Below, one piece after another: positions 54,682 to 62,834 of a stretch of 64,000 nucleotides of DNA. Both the position numbers and the translations under genes were made by a program. Numbering within the stretch: position 1 is the first letter of the stretch; the number at the start of each line of letters is the position of its first letter. Origin of the DNA: Saprospirales bacterium (GTDB taxonomy: Bacteria; Bacteroidota; Bacteroidia; Chitinophagales; Saprospiraceae); contig REEI01000080.1 of NCBI GenBank assembly GCA_007695145.1, forward strand, positions 1-64,000. The letters are read 5' to 3'. The notes beneath the pieces are model-generated. The model made no database searches, had not been told where the DNA came from, and worked only from the letters and a program-made list of their open reading frames with translations.

Positions 54682-55247
54682 TAACTTAGCCATCGATTTG
54701 TGAAATAAAAATCCTGTAGCCCCGTATGCTGAGAGAACCGATAAACAGGCGGGTTGGCCAAATAGTGAGGTACAATAATTGTGCTTAACTGGAAAAGGAA
54801 AAATGATAGACTGAAGCCAAAATTCTAGTGATTACATTGGATTTACTTGAACAAATAAATTTGCCTAGTGTGCTGGTTTCAGTAATTCAAGGGGGCAACT
54901 CAAATGGGATTAGATGAAGGGAAACCCTTTTAGACAAATACCAATCACGAATAAGGTAGAACTTGTTTAGGGGATGATTGTATTGTGATCAATCCTATTG
55001 CCGAGGTCTGAAAAAATTGGGTAAAAGCCTTTGCAGAAATGCACAAAAACGGAAGCGTCAGCTTGCTCATAGATAGTGTTTTGAAAGGTAAAATTGGGAC
55101 TAATGAAGGCAGATTGTGCTCAGTACGGGAGACTGTTGTTGCCAATTGAGAAAAAACGCCCAAAGAAACCCACCCACCCCACATTCAAGCCTAACGCCAT
55201 CAACCATCACCTATGCCACTTGTTAGACAAGCAAACTATCAATAGAA
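54682..55247. other. Intergenic stretch with no recognised feature
   Basis: About 570 bases between the WbpB-like gene and selO. I find no coding frame with family features, RNA gene, clear terminator or repeat. Confidence 0.45.
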
Positions 55248-56735
55248 ATGGACTTTTTCCCTGCAAAAGAACTCCAGAATTCACGGATAAGCGGTTGGAA
55301 CTTTGACAACAGCTACCTTCGACTACCAAAGGAATTCTATACCCGTCTGGATCCTGTAAATGTAAAGGAGCCTCATATGGTTGTATTCAATCGGGAGTTG
55401 GCAGAGGAGTTAGGGCTGGAGGTAGACGGTGCAGTCGGAGAGAGTTTACCTGCTGTTTTTTCAGGCAACTCACTGCCAAAAGGTGCCCAACCTTTTTCAC
55501 AAGCTTATGCTGGACACCAATTTGGGCACTTTACCATGCTGGGTGATGGCAGGGCGAGTGTTTTGGGTGAACACCTGAGCCCCCAAGGTCAGAGGGTAGA
55601 TATCCAACTCAAGGGATCGGGCAGGACTCCCTATTCAAGAGGAGGAGACGGAAGGGCCACGCTTAAATCGATGCTTAGAGAGTACCTCATAAGCGAAGCT
55701 ATCCACTATTTGGGAATACCGGGAACCAGGAGTTTGGCAGTAATCTTTACCGGAGAAGGGGTGCCACGGGAACGTCTGCATCCCGGGGGCATTCTTACAA
55801 GAGTTGCTGCAAGTCACTTGAGGATTGGAACCTTTGAATACGCCATTAAATTTACTTCCTTGAAAAAAATGCGCTTGTTGCTCGATTATACTATTCAGCG
55901 CCACTACCCGCAGCTAGCAGATGCCCCAATCCCGGCACTGGCACTATTGCAGGAGGTCATGATCCGACAGATCGATCTGGTGGTTCACTGGCTGCGGGTC
56001 GGCTTTATTCACGGGGTGATGAATACAGACAATACCACTATATCGGGAGAGGCCATTGATTACGGCCCTTGCGCATTTTTAAATGTCTATGACCCGTCCA
56101 CTGTTTACAGTTCGATCGACACAGCAGGCCGCTACTCCTTCGGCAATCAACCCAAAATTTTACATTGGAATCTCTCAGTTTTCGCCGGAGCACTCTTACC
56201 ATTGATAGATGCCAACCTGGAAAAGGCAAAAGGTATGGCCGCTGAAGTGCTGGAGCGGTTTAACAGTTTATACCGGGAAAAATGGTTAGCTGCTATGGGT
56301 CAAAAATTGGGTCTGATTGAGATCAATTCAGGGGATGAGGCAATGATTCAAGATTTTCTGGACTGGATGAAGGCCAACAAAATGGACTATACCAATGCCT
56401 TTCATTCACTGCTTTTGGAGGAAAAAATTACCCCAACTGAGGAAAATGACCAACAGTTCAGTCAGTGGTATGAGCGTTGGTACCAAAGAATAAATTCCGG
56501 ACAAACCCGACAGAGGGCTGCCGACTGCATGAAAAAAGTGAATCCGGTCTATATTCCTCGAAATCACCTTGTGGAAAAAGCTTTGGATGATGCTGGACTA
56601 AAGGGTGACTTCACACTTTTTAATGAGCTCATGAACACTCTTAAACGACCCTATGAGATTCAAAATGTAGACGAAACATTCATTAAAGTACCGGAAGGCT
56701 TTGATCGATCATACCAAACCTTTTGTGGCACATAA
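55248..56735 (+). CDS. selO: Protein adenylyltransferase SelO (YdiU family)
   Basis: Pseudokinase-fold enzyme that transfers AMP from ATP to Ser/Thr/Tyr of target proteins. The protein has 495 residues, normal for the family. Conserved parts: AQPFSQAYAGHQFGHFTMLG, GDGRASVLGE, DIQLKGSGRTPYSRGGDGRA, LKSMLREYLISEAIHYLGIP, TRSLAV, ERLHPGGILTRVAASHLRIG, GFIHGVMNTDNTTISGEAID and YGPCAFL. The Lys, Asn and Asp residues in these segments fit the ATP and metal site. The C-terminal Cys-X-Sec motif of eukaryotic SelO is absent; the protein ends TFCGT. No neighbour suggests a target. Confidence 0.95.
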   Translation: MDFFPAKELQNSRISGWNFDNSYLRLPKEFYTRLDPVNVKEPHMVVFNRELAEELGLEVDGAVGESLPAVFSGNSLPKGAQPFSQAYAGHQFGHFTMLGDGRASVLGEHLSPQGQRVDIQLKGSGRTPYSRGGDGRATLKSMLREYLISEAIHYLGIPGTRSLAVIFTGEGVPRERLHPGGILTRVAASHLRIGTFEYAIKFTSLKKMRLLLDYTIQRHYPQLADAPIPALALLQEVMIRQIDLVVHWLRVGFIHGVMNTDNTTISGEAIDYGPCAFLNVYDPSTVYSSIDTAGRYSFGNQPKILHWNLSVFAGALLPLIDANLEKAKGMAAEVLERFNSLYREKWLAAMGQKLGLIEINSGDEAMIQDFLDWMKANKMDYTNAFHSLLLEEKITPTEENDQQFSQWYERWYQRINSGQTRQRAADCMKKVNPVYIPRNHLVEKALDDAGLKGDFTLFNELMNTLKRPYEIQNVDETFIKVPEGFDRSYQTFCGT

Positions 56736-56888
56736 GGTGAGTCTGTTTATAGATCGTTTTGGGATGATCTGTTCTTCATTCTTCTTCAGTGGGGAAGCCT
56801 TAAATTAATTCGACTTTGAATGCACTGAAGCATTGGACTTTTTCCCAACCAAATAAAAAATAAGCTTCATAGAAAATTTGAATTACCC

Positions 56889-57350
56889 CTATCTCTCTGG
56901 ATTTTCTCTAATCTTGTGCAATAGTTTGTTCAATATCCCGGCCTCTTCTTCACTCAGGTTATAGTGCGGCTTATATACACTTTCCCAATCTCGAGTCATC
57001 GTTTCTAAAAGTCGGTTCCCTTTAGGGGTAGTTTTGAGTTGAATACTTCGGCGGTCATTGGGACAACTGTATCTGGAAATCAACCTCCTCTCTTCCAGAA
57101 AATTAGCTAATCTGGTAAGGTTGGGGTTTCTATCCATCATTCGGGCTTTGAGATCTGAAACAGAGGTTTTGTCCTTATCAAGTGCAATGGCCCACAAAAG
57201 ATTGTACTGTTGAGTAGTCAAGCCATAATTTTTGAGAAAATCGCTGTAAGTTTTGAGCAGCCAGTTTCCTGTAAATATCACATTCAGCATGGCATTTTCC
57301 CTTTGATTGTCAAAGGCTGAAAGAGGATTTTCGCGCTGGATTTTATTCAT
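56889..57350 (-). CDS. MarR family transcriptional regulator
   Basis: Winged-helix regulator of 153 residues from ATG 57350: FLKNYGLTTQQYNLLWAIA (first helices), VSDLKARMMDRNPNLTRLAN (recognition helix region), LEERRLISRYSCPNDRRSIQ (wing with the DRR motif), and LKTTPKGNRLLETMTRDWES. It probably binds as a dimer to a palindromic site. The frame is open 22 codons further upstream, but that segment is hydrophobic and not family-like. It is divergent from the PAP2-like gene, which may be a target. Confidence 0.92.
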   Translation of the reverse strand: MNKIQRENPLSAFDNQRENAMLNVIFTGNWLLKTYSDFLKNYGLTTQQYNLLWAIALDKDKTSVSDLKARMMDRNPNLTRLANFLEERRLISRYSCPNDRRSIQLKTTPKGNRLLETMTRDWESVYKPHYNLSEEEAGILNKLLHKIRENPER

Positions 57351-57712
57351 AGCATTATTTTTTGAGAAACTAAAAATAAATACAACCACGCCTAAATAAT
57401 GTTTTAATAAGTGCATCTAAAAACCCACTTTTTTTCCTCAACATTCAAGCATCTACCGCCAAAAGTAAATTACCATCTTAAGAAAAGATCAAAGTACATT
57501 TTGCAAAAGCTCATCCCTTCAAGCCTTTGACAAATCCATGGCACTCTTTCTCCCATGAATCCTAAAGCTTAAAAGCAAGCGGTATTTAATTGAATTCAGG
57601 TATCAAAAGGCCAACCTTCAAGTCCTCAATAAGAATTCACCATAAGCATTTATAAATCAGATAAGTAACTTTAAAATTCACCTCTTTGGAATTATTTTTT
57701 GATCTTTGAGCC
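57351..57712. other. Divergent intergenic region
   Basis: About 360 bases between the MarR gene and the PAP2-like/nadD unit. It should hold both promoters and any MarR operator, but I see no convincing palindrome. GATCTTTG just before the ATG 57713 is one mismatch from TAnnTTTG. Confidence 0.45.
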
Positions 57713-58387
57713 ATGAAAAACCTGAACAGAGCTTTCTATCAACTGGTGAGTATAGTCTTTCACCCCTTGCTGATATTTCTGTATCTGCTGTTTATCATGT
57801 CCGCCATAAACCCTTATGATTTCACTGCATTTCAGGGAGAAAACCGGTTTTTGCTCTACTTTCAAATCATCATAAGCAGTCTGTTATTACCTGCCATTGC
57901 TATTGTAATGATGTATAGCCTGGGCCTGGTCTCTTCGGTAGAGTTGGGCGACTCTAAAGAGAGGATGTTTCCGTTCATTGCAGCCGCAGTATTCTACCTA
58001 TGGTTATTCGCCAACTTTATTTACAACCCCAATATCCCCAAAATGCTGAACGTCATACTTTTCGCTGCCATTTTGGGTTTGTTTTTTTCCATGGTGATCA
58101 ACCTTTTTGTCAGGTTGAGCATTCATTGCCTGGGGATGGGGTCTCTACTGGGAGCGCTGGTTTTAATTTATTTTGACTGGATCACACTTTTCAGCAGAGA
58201 TTTATTTTGGGGCGCTGAAAGCATGGTTTACTTGATAGTACTGGCCATTATTTGTGCAGGTTTGGTGGGCACGGCCCGACTTCAACTTGGAGTGCATACC
58301 ATCAAAGAAGTTTATGTTGGCTATTTGGTGGGCCTGATTTGTCCCTTTTTATCTTTTTTTCTCATTGACTGGTTGTTTTATGGCTAA
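57713..58387 (+). CDS. PAP2-like membrane protein with altered active-site motifs
   Basis: Polytopic protein of 224 residues with about six membrane segments. The layout resembles PAP2 phosphatases: SKERMFPFIAAA stands at motif 1, LSIHCLGMGSLLG at motif 2 (usually PSGH), and ARLQLGVHTIKEVYVGYLVG at motif 3 (usually SRxxxxxHxxxD). Several catalytic positions are changed: Ala for Ser in SR, Glu for Asp, no PSGH. It may be a non-enzymatic or altered-substrate member. Its end overlaps nadD by 8 bases, so the two are co-expressed. Confidence 0.75.
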   Translation: MKNLNRAFYQLVSIVFHPLLIFLYLLFIMSAINPYDFTAFQGENRFLLYFQIIISSLLLPAIAIVMMYSLGLVSSVELGDSKERMFPFIAAAVFYLWLFANFIYNPNIPKMLNVILFAAILGLFFSMVINLFVRLSIHCLGMGSLLGALVLIYFDWITLFSRDLFWGAESMVYLIVLAIICAGLVGTARLQLGVHTIKEVYVGYLVGLICPFLSFFLIDWLFYG

Positions 58388-58961
58388 AAAAACTGGATTA
58401 TTTTTTGGGTCGTTCAATCCGATACATATTGGACATTTGATTATTGCAAATTTCATGGTGACTAAAACCGATCTGGAAGAGATTTGGCTGGTTGTATCTC
58501 CCCATAACCCTTTCAAGAAAAAAAGCAGTCTTGCTCCTGAAAGGGACCGTCAACACCTGGTTGAACTGGCCGTGAATGACAATGCATTGCTCAGATGCTC
58601 AGACATAGAGTTTTATCTACCCCAACCATCCTACACCATCGATACACTTGTTCATCTGAGAGAGAAATTCCCTACAAAATCCTTCAGCCTGATAATGGGT
58701 GCAGATAACCTCAGACACATACACAAATGGAAAAATGCTGAAATACTGGTAGAGAATTATGAAATTTACCTCTACAACCGCCCCGGATACGATGTTGAAA
58801 TGCTCCAGCTACCACCTAAAAAGCTCCGTGTTTTTGAATCGCCCCAAATTGCTATTTCCTCCACCTACATTAGAGAATGTCTGAAAAATGGCCACTCCGC
58901 CCGCTACTTACTGCCAGAGCCGGTTTATAATTATCTCCTGGAGCACAACCTTTATAAGTAA
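58380..58961 (+). CDS. nadD: Nicotinate-nucleotide adenylyltransferase
   Basis: Makes nicotinate adenine dinucleotide from NaMN and ATP in NAD synthesis. The protein has 193 residues from ATG 58380. Motifs: LFFGSFNPIHIGHLIIAN with the (T/H)xGH ATP site, VVSPHNPFKKKSSL, DIEFYLPQPSYTIDTL, LIMGADNLRHIHKWKN, and ISSTYIRECLKNG, which is the ISSTxIR nucleotide motif. A slightly longer frame starts at 58365, inside the preceding gene; the ATG at 58380 fits the family N-terminus better. Confidence 0.95.
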   Translation: MAKKTGLFFGSFNPIHIGHLIIANFMVTKTDLEEIWLVVSPHNPFKKKSSLAPERDRQHLVELAVNDNALLRCSDIEFYLPQPSYTIDTLVHLREKFPTKSFSLIMGADNLRHIHKWKNAEILVENYEIYLYNRPGYDVEMLQLPPKKLRVFESPQIAISSTYIRECLKNGHSARYLLPEPVYNYLLEHNLYK

Positions 58962-59049
58962 ATGTTCACTTATGCCCACATCATGCCAATTTTATCAACT
59001 ATCGATAAAGAATACCGGTTGAAAATTCAATAAGCCACAAAATAGAAAG

Positions 59050-59685
59050 ATGAAATTTATTGACGAAAGACTTGAAAACTACTGCAGAGATATGAGTTCT
59101 GCTCCTGCAGAATACCTCAGCGAATTGGATAGGGAAACACATTTGAGAGTGCTTTCTCCGGTAATGCTTTCTGGGCATTTACAGGGCAGGTTCCTATCCA
59201 TGATCAGCAAGCTTATCTCACCCGGTAAAGTGCTGGAGATAGGCACTTACACAGGCTATTCAGCACTTTGTATGGCCGAGGGCCTGAAAGAGGGAGGAGA
59301 ATTACACACCATAGAGGTTAATGATGAATTGGAGCCCTTCATCAGGCAATTTTGGGATAAATCCCCTTACAGTCATCTATTGCACCTCCACATTGGCGAT
59401 GCTTCAAAGGTTATTGCAGAACTGGAAGGAGACTTTGACCTTGTTTTTATCGATGCAGGAAAAAAGGACTACCCACTTTACTTTGATCTAATAATTGATA
59501 AGGTCTCTTCAGGTGGGGTCATTTTGGCGGATAATGTGCTCTGGAGTGGCAAAGTACTGGAGGAAAAAGTAGATGAAGAGACGGAGGCTTTGGTTTCCTT
59601 TAGCAAGAAAGTGTTGGAAGATATAAGGGTAGAGGTGGTTGTGCTTCCCATCCGAGATGGTATATCCGTGATCAGGAAGTTGTGA
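59050..59685 (+). CDS. O-methyltransferase (catechol-OMT-like, class I)
   Basis: SAM- and metal-dependent O-methyltransferase of 211 residues, YrrM/caffeoyl-CoA-OMT-like. Motifs: GRFLSMISKLISPGKVLEIG, TYTGYSALCMAEGL (SAM loop), GGELHTIEVNDEL, FDLVFIDAGKKDYPLYFDLI with the metal-binding Asp, and GGVILADNVLWSGKVLE with the following Asp-Asn metal motif. Substrate unknown; bacterial members include tRNA 5-hydroxyuridine methyltransferases (TrmR), which is one possibility. Confidence 0.9.
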   Translation: MKFIDERLENYCRDMSSAPAEYLSELDRETHLRVLSPVMLSGHLQGRFLSMISKLISPGKVLEIGTYTGYSALCMAEGLKEGGELHTIEVNDELEPFIRQFWDKSPYSHLLHLHIGDASKVIAELEGDFDLVFIDAGKKDYPLYFDLIIDKVSSGGVILADNVLWSGKVLEEKVDEETEALVSFSKKVLEDIRVEVVVLPIRDGISVIRKL

Positions 59686-59695
59686 GCAATTCAGT

Positions 59696-59703
59696 TACCT
59701 TTG
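59696..59703 (+). promoter_or_regulatory. -7 element upstream of FemAB-like gene
   Basis: TACCTTTG is a full TAnnTTTG match, 46 bases before ATG 59749. Confidence 0.35.
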
Positions 59704-59748
59704 TTATTGCCATCTTTTATTTACATTTGGCTTTTACAAGTATGACCT

Positions 59749-60705
59749 ATGTCCTTTCAACTGATTCCCGGCACTAGAATTGACAAAGAGCGTTGGCAAC
59801 AATTGATTGAGTCTTCACAAAATGACTCTATATATGGAATGCCGGATTATCTCGACATTCTCTGTAATGCTAACTGGGCTGCAGTGATCAGTAAGGACTA
59901 CCAATTGGGAATGGTTGTGTTTCCAACTTCAAAATGGGGTATGAAATACACTTCACATCCCCCCTTTTATCAGGTGAGTGGAGTATTTTCTAATGTCCAA
60001 CTGACAGAATCCCAATTTTCAGAGCTTATGCTTTTTCTTAAAAGGCGATTCCACTTCTTTTCAGTATCCTTTTCCCAAAGACCCGCTCTTAAGCTCGGCT
60101 CTTTGCAGGCCATTAAGATGGACAATTATATTCTGCACCTCAACAAGCCCTATGAGTCTTTAAAAGAGCAGTATTCTTCAACTTTGAAACGGAAAATTCG
60201 GAAGTGCATGGAAGGCAGAATCAGGGGTACTGATGAGATTGTAGATGTAAGTGCATTTGTTGAGTTTGTAAAAGCCCATTTCCCGCCCGTCAATAAGGGT
60301 ATGCTGAGTGGATTCACAATGGAGTCATTCATTAAGAATACCATTGATAGAGGCTTAGCAGGCTTGATTGTTGCCGAAAACGAGCAATGTGAATTGATGG
60401 CAGGACTTTTGTATCTAAACTACAAAAACCGCATTTATCTCATCTTGCCGGTCTCCAATGAATTGGGTCGACAATCCAATGCAATGCACTTTTTAATCAA
60501 TTACCTCATCAGGGAGAAGGCCGGTGGAGATACCATAATAGATTTTGAGGGTTCGGTCCTCCCGGGTGTAGCCAGGTTCTACAAAAGTTTTGGACCTGAA
60601 CTTCAGCACTATTGGAACATTCGAAAACCCTTGGTTTCTGATGGATTTGAAAATGTCTTCCGTAAAGCGAGAAAATTGTTGGAGGGAGGGTCAAATTTGT
60701 GGTAG
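59749..60705 (+). CDS. FemAB/GNAT-fold acyltransferase-like protein
   Basis: Protein of 318 residues with no signal peptide. The pattern is that of FemAB-like (double GNAT fold) proteins: an N-terminal half with SIYGMPDYLDILCNANWAAV, LGMVVFPTSKWGMKY and PPFYQVSGVF, and a C-terminal half with YSSTLKRKIRKCME, GLIVAENEQCELMAGLLYLN and NAMHFLINYLIRE followed by IIDFEGSVLPGVARFYKSFG. Related proteins add amino acids or acyl groups in cell-wall or polysaccharide synthesis. It sits 42 bases before a glycosyltransferase gene, supporting a glycan-decoration role. Donor and acceptor unknown. Confidence 0.78.
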   Translation: MSFQLIPGTRIDKERWQQLIESSQNDSIYGMPDYLDILCNANWAAVISKDYQLGMVVFPTSKWGMKYTSHPPFYQVSGVFSNVQLTESQFSELMLFLKRRFHFFSVSFSQRPALKLGSLQAIKMDNYILHLNKPYESLKEQYSSTLKRKIRKCMEGRIRGTDEIVDVSAFVEFVKAHFPPVNKGMLSGFTMESFIKNTIDRGLAGLIVAENEQCELMAGLLYLNYKNRIYLILPVSNELGRQSNAMHFLINYLIREKAGGDTIIDFEGSVLPGVARFYKSFGPELQHYWNIRKPLVSDGFENVFRKARKLLEGGSNLW

Positions 60706-60747
60706 AAGACAGTTGAAATACCCCAATAATGTGGAAATTTGCATTTG

Positions 60748-61890
60748 ATGCGGTTGGCGATTATTTCAGATGTGGTGCATTACAAATCCGGAAACAGTTA
60801 TCTGGCCAATCCTCCCTATGTCAAAGAAATGGAAATTTGGGCGAAGAAAGCAGATGAAGTCCTTTTATTGACTCTACTTTCTAAGGACAGGCCATCCGAC
60901 CACTTTTTATCATCTTATAAACACCCCAGGATTTCTCATCGTCCTATTCCGCCATTTGGTATCAATAAGGCTGCAAATTTCTTTAGAATACTGTTTTTTA
61001 TGCCAATCTTGTTGTGGAAGACCTACAGTGTAATGAGGCAGGCCAACCACATCCACATCCACTGTCCGGGCTATGTGAGTTTGGTTGCAAGCCTAGCTCA
61101 AATATTGTTCCCCTCAAAACCAAAAACCATTAAGTACGATGGCAACTGGTCTTCCAGTACAACCCAGCCTTGCTCCCATCGGCTCCAAAAATGGATAATG
61201 AGATCAAGTTTTTTGACAAAGAATGCCAAGGTTTTGGTTTATGGGGACTTTGATGAATCCAACTGCAATGTGATCCCTTTCTTTAATCCTATCTATTCCC
61301 TGCGGGAAAAGATCAACTGCCCAATTAGACAAACTGAGGGGCGATTGAGGTTTCTCTTTGCTGGAGAACTCACTGATATAAAAAATCCGCTTCTGGCTTG
61401 TAAGGTAGTCTATCTACTCAACGAAAGTGGTATGGATTGTGAGTTGAACCTCTTTGGAGAAGGGCCGCTCCAAGCTGAAATTGAAAGCTTTATCCAGAGC
61501 CATGGATTGAGTGAATCTATTAATATAATGCGGACTTCAAATAAAAATACACTGATCGAGGCCTATAGTAGCAGCCACTTTCTTTTATCACTGAGCAGGT
61601 CTGAAGATTGGCCAAAAGTGGTGGCTGAAGCTATGTGGTGGGGCTGCCTACCTGTGGCAATTCCGGTGAGCTGTATTCCCCAAATGCTGGGATATGGAGA
61701 GAGGGGGCTCCTGGTGTATCCCTACCCGGAGAGTGTTATTGCCAACATTAGAGCTTGTCTGAACAATCCTGCTACCTATCTGGAGATGTGTAGGAAAGCC
61801 ATGAAGTGGAGCAGAAATCACACCCTTGAAAAGTATGAATTGGAGGTGCACAAGTTGTTGGGTTCCTTTGAAGTTTACCAGAAAAAATGA
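60748..61890 (+). CDS. Glycosyltransferase, GT4-like
   Basis: GT-B fold glycosyltransferase of 380 residues. The N-terminal half is less conserved (MRLAIISDVVHYKSGNSYLA; HIHIHCPGYVSLVASLAQIL). The C-terminal half has the Glycos_transf_1 pattern: LRFLFAGELTDIKNPLLACK, LNLFGEGPLQAEIES, LIEAYSSSHFLLSLSRSED, and the donor-binding WPKVVAEAMWWGCLPVAIPV with the ExxxxxxxE-type spacing. I chose ATG 60748 over a TTG nine bases upstream. It likely builds the surface polysaccharide together with the neighbouring FemAB-like protein. Confidence 0.9.
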   Translation: MRLAIISDVVHYKSGNSYLANPPYVKEMEIWAKKADEVLLLTLLSKDRPSDHFLSSYKHPRISHRPIPPFGINKAANFFRILFFMPILLWKTYSVMRQANHIHIHCPGYVSLVASLAQILFPSKPKTIKYDGNWSSSTTQPCSHRLQKWIMRSSFLTKNAKVLVYGDFDESNCNVIPFFNPIYSLREKINCPIRQTEGRLRFLFAGELTDIKNPLLACKVVYLLNESGMDCELNLFGEGPLQAEIESFIQSHGLSESINIMRTSNKNTLIEAYSSSHFLLSLSRSEDWPKVVAEAMWWGCLPVAIPVSCIPQMLGYGERGLLVYPYPESVIANIRACLNNPATYLEMCRKAMKWSRNHTLEKYELEVHKLLGSFEVYQKK

Positions 61891-61957
61891 CCTGATTGAA
61901 AGCGACCGAAACGATTGATACATTTAAAAACAACACCTCTATTATGATCTTTGAGGA

Positions 61958-61987
61958 TTGACATATCTATAAATATTGTTACTTTAG
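61958..61987 (+). promoter_or_regulatory. Bacteroidota-type promoter for the gene at 62006
   Basis: TTG (61958-61960), a 19-base spacer and TACTTTAG (61980-61987). Transcription would start close to the ATG, with a very short leader. Confidence 0.45.
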
Positions 61988-62005
61988 CAGCTGTTAAAAG
62001 TCGCC

Positions 62006-62545
62006 ATGAGTCAACTGCAAAATATAGAGCCTGCACTGGCTTTTAGACCTCGCTTTACTTTGGAGAGTTCACACTCGCCTGATACCTTGATTTCAGTAAT
62101 CAACGAAGCGCTGAGTCGAGAAGATTGCAAAATAAAAGGATTGGCAATATCCGGCCATGCTACTTTTAAATTGCCTGTGGAGCAACAAAAATTGTGGTCT
62201 CCTCAGCTCAGTTTGGAAATTCTCCCGGCTCCGTCCGGCCATGGCAGTTTGATAAAAGGAGTCTACGGTCCTGCTGCCGGAATATGGACCCTATTTATGT
62301 TTCTTTATGTAACTATAGGCTTTACCATTTTTGTCTTGCTATTTTGGGGTATGGCTTTGATCAGTCTCGGTGAATCTGCGCCAATGATTTGGTTTGCCTT
62401 GCCTCTGACGGGGATTTTGGTGGTTCTTTGGATTTCAGCCCAGACAGGACAACGCCTTTCGCGACATCAAATCAATGTGCTACATGATTTCCTCATGGTT
62501 GCAATCGAACAACCGTCGGCGGAGGAAAATAAGGGTAATAGGTAA
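62006..62545 (+). CDS. Membrane protein of unknown function
   Basis: Protein of 179 residues. The first 90 residues are soluble (RPRFTLESSHSPDTLISVIN; GHATFKLPVEQQKLWSPQLS), then two membrane segments (about 95-120 and 125-145), then a short tail. I do not recognise a family. It has its own likely promoter and is convergent with the next gene, only 6 bases apart. Confidence 0.7.
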   Translation: MSQLQNIEPALAFRPRFTLESSHSPDTLISVINEALSREDCKIKGLAISGHATFKLPVEQQKLWSPQLSLEILPAPSGHGSLIKGVYGPAAGIWTLFMFLYVTIGFTIFVLLFWGMALISLGESAPMIWFALPLTGILVVLWISAQTGQRLSRHQINVLHDFLMVAIEQPSAEENKGNR

Positions 62546-62551
62546 CGTTCA

Positions 62552-62752
62552 TCACGGAATGGGAATCTTGTCATTGTCTTCTCCCGGAATTTCAGATCGA
62601 TCGGTAAGAACCAAATAGGTAATCCAAAAAAAAATGAGGGTGGAAATCATCACGGAGAGAAAGATGATCTTATTGGAAGGGAAAACAGCAGGTAGAAACA
62701 CAAACAACAGCAGAATGAGTGCGAGAATGATCATTTTGTTGTAGAAAGTCAT
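62552..62752 (-). CDS. Small two-span membrane protein, unknown function
   Basis: Protein of 66 residues with two hydrophobic segments (about 7-25 and 28-48) and an acidic, proline-containing tail (DRSEIPGEDNDKIPIP). ATG 62752 lies 82 bases downstream of the stop of the Omp85-family gene at 62835 on the same strand, so they may be co-transcribed. No family recognised. Confidence 0.62.
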   Translation of the reverse strand: MTFYNKMIILALILLLFVFLPAVFPSNKIIFLSVMISTLIFFWITYLVLTDRSEIPGEDNDKIPIP

Positions 62753-62834
62753 GGGTTGCTTTTAATGGTTTAACCCAACTTTAAGGTAAAATGTTTCCAA
62801 GTAGGTGACTCAGTAGGTTTTAAGTACTTTTGTA

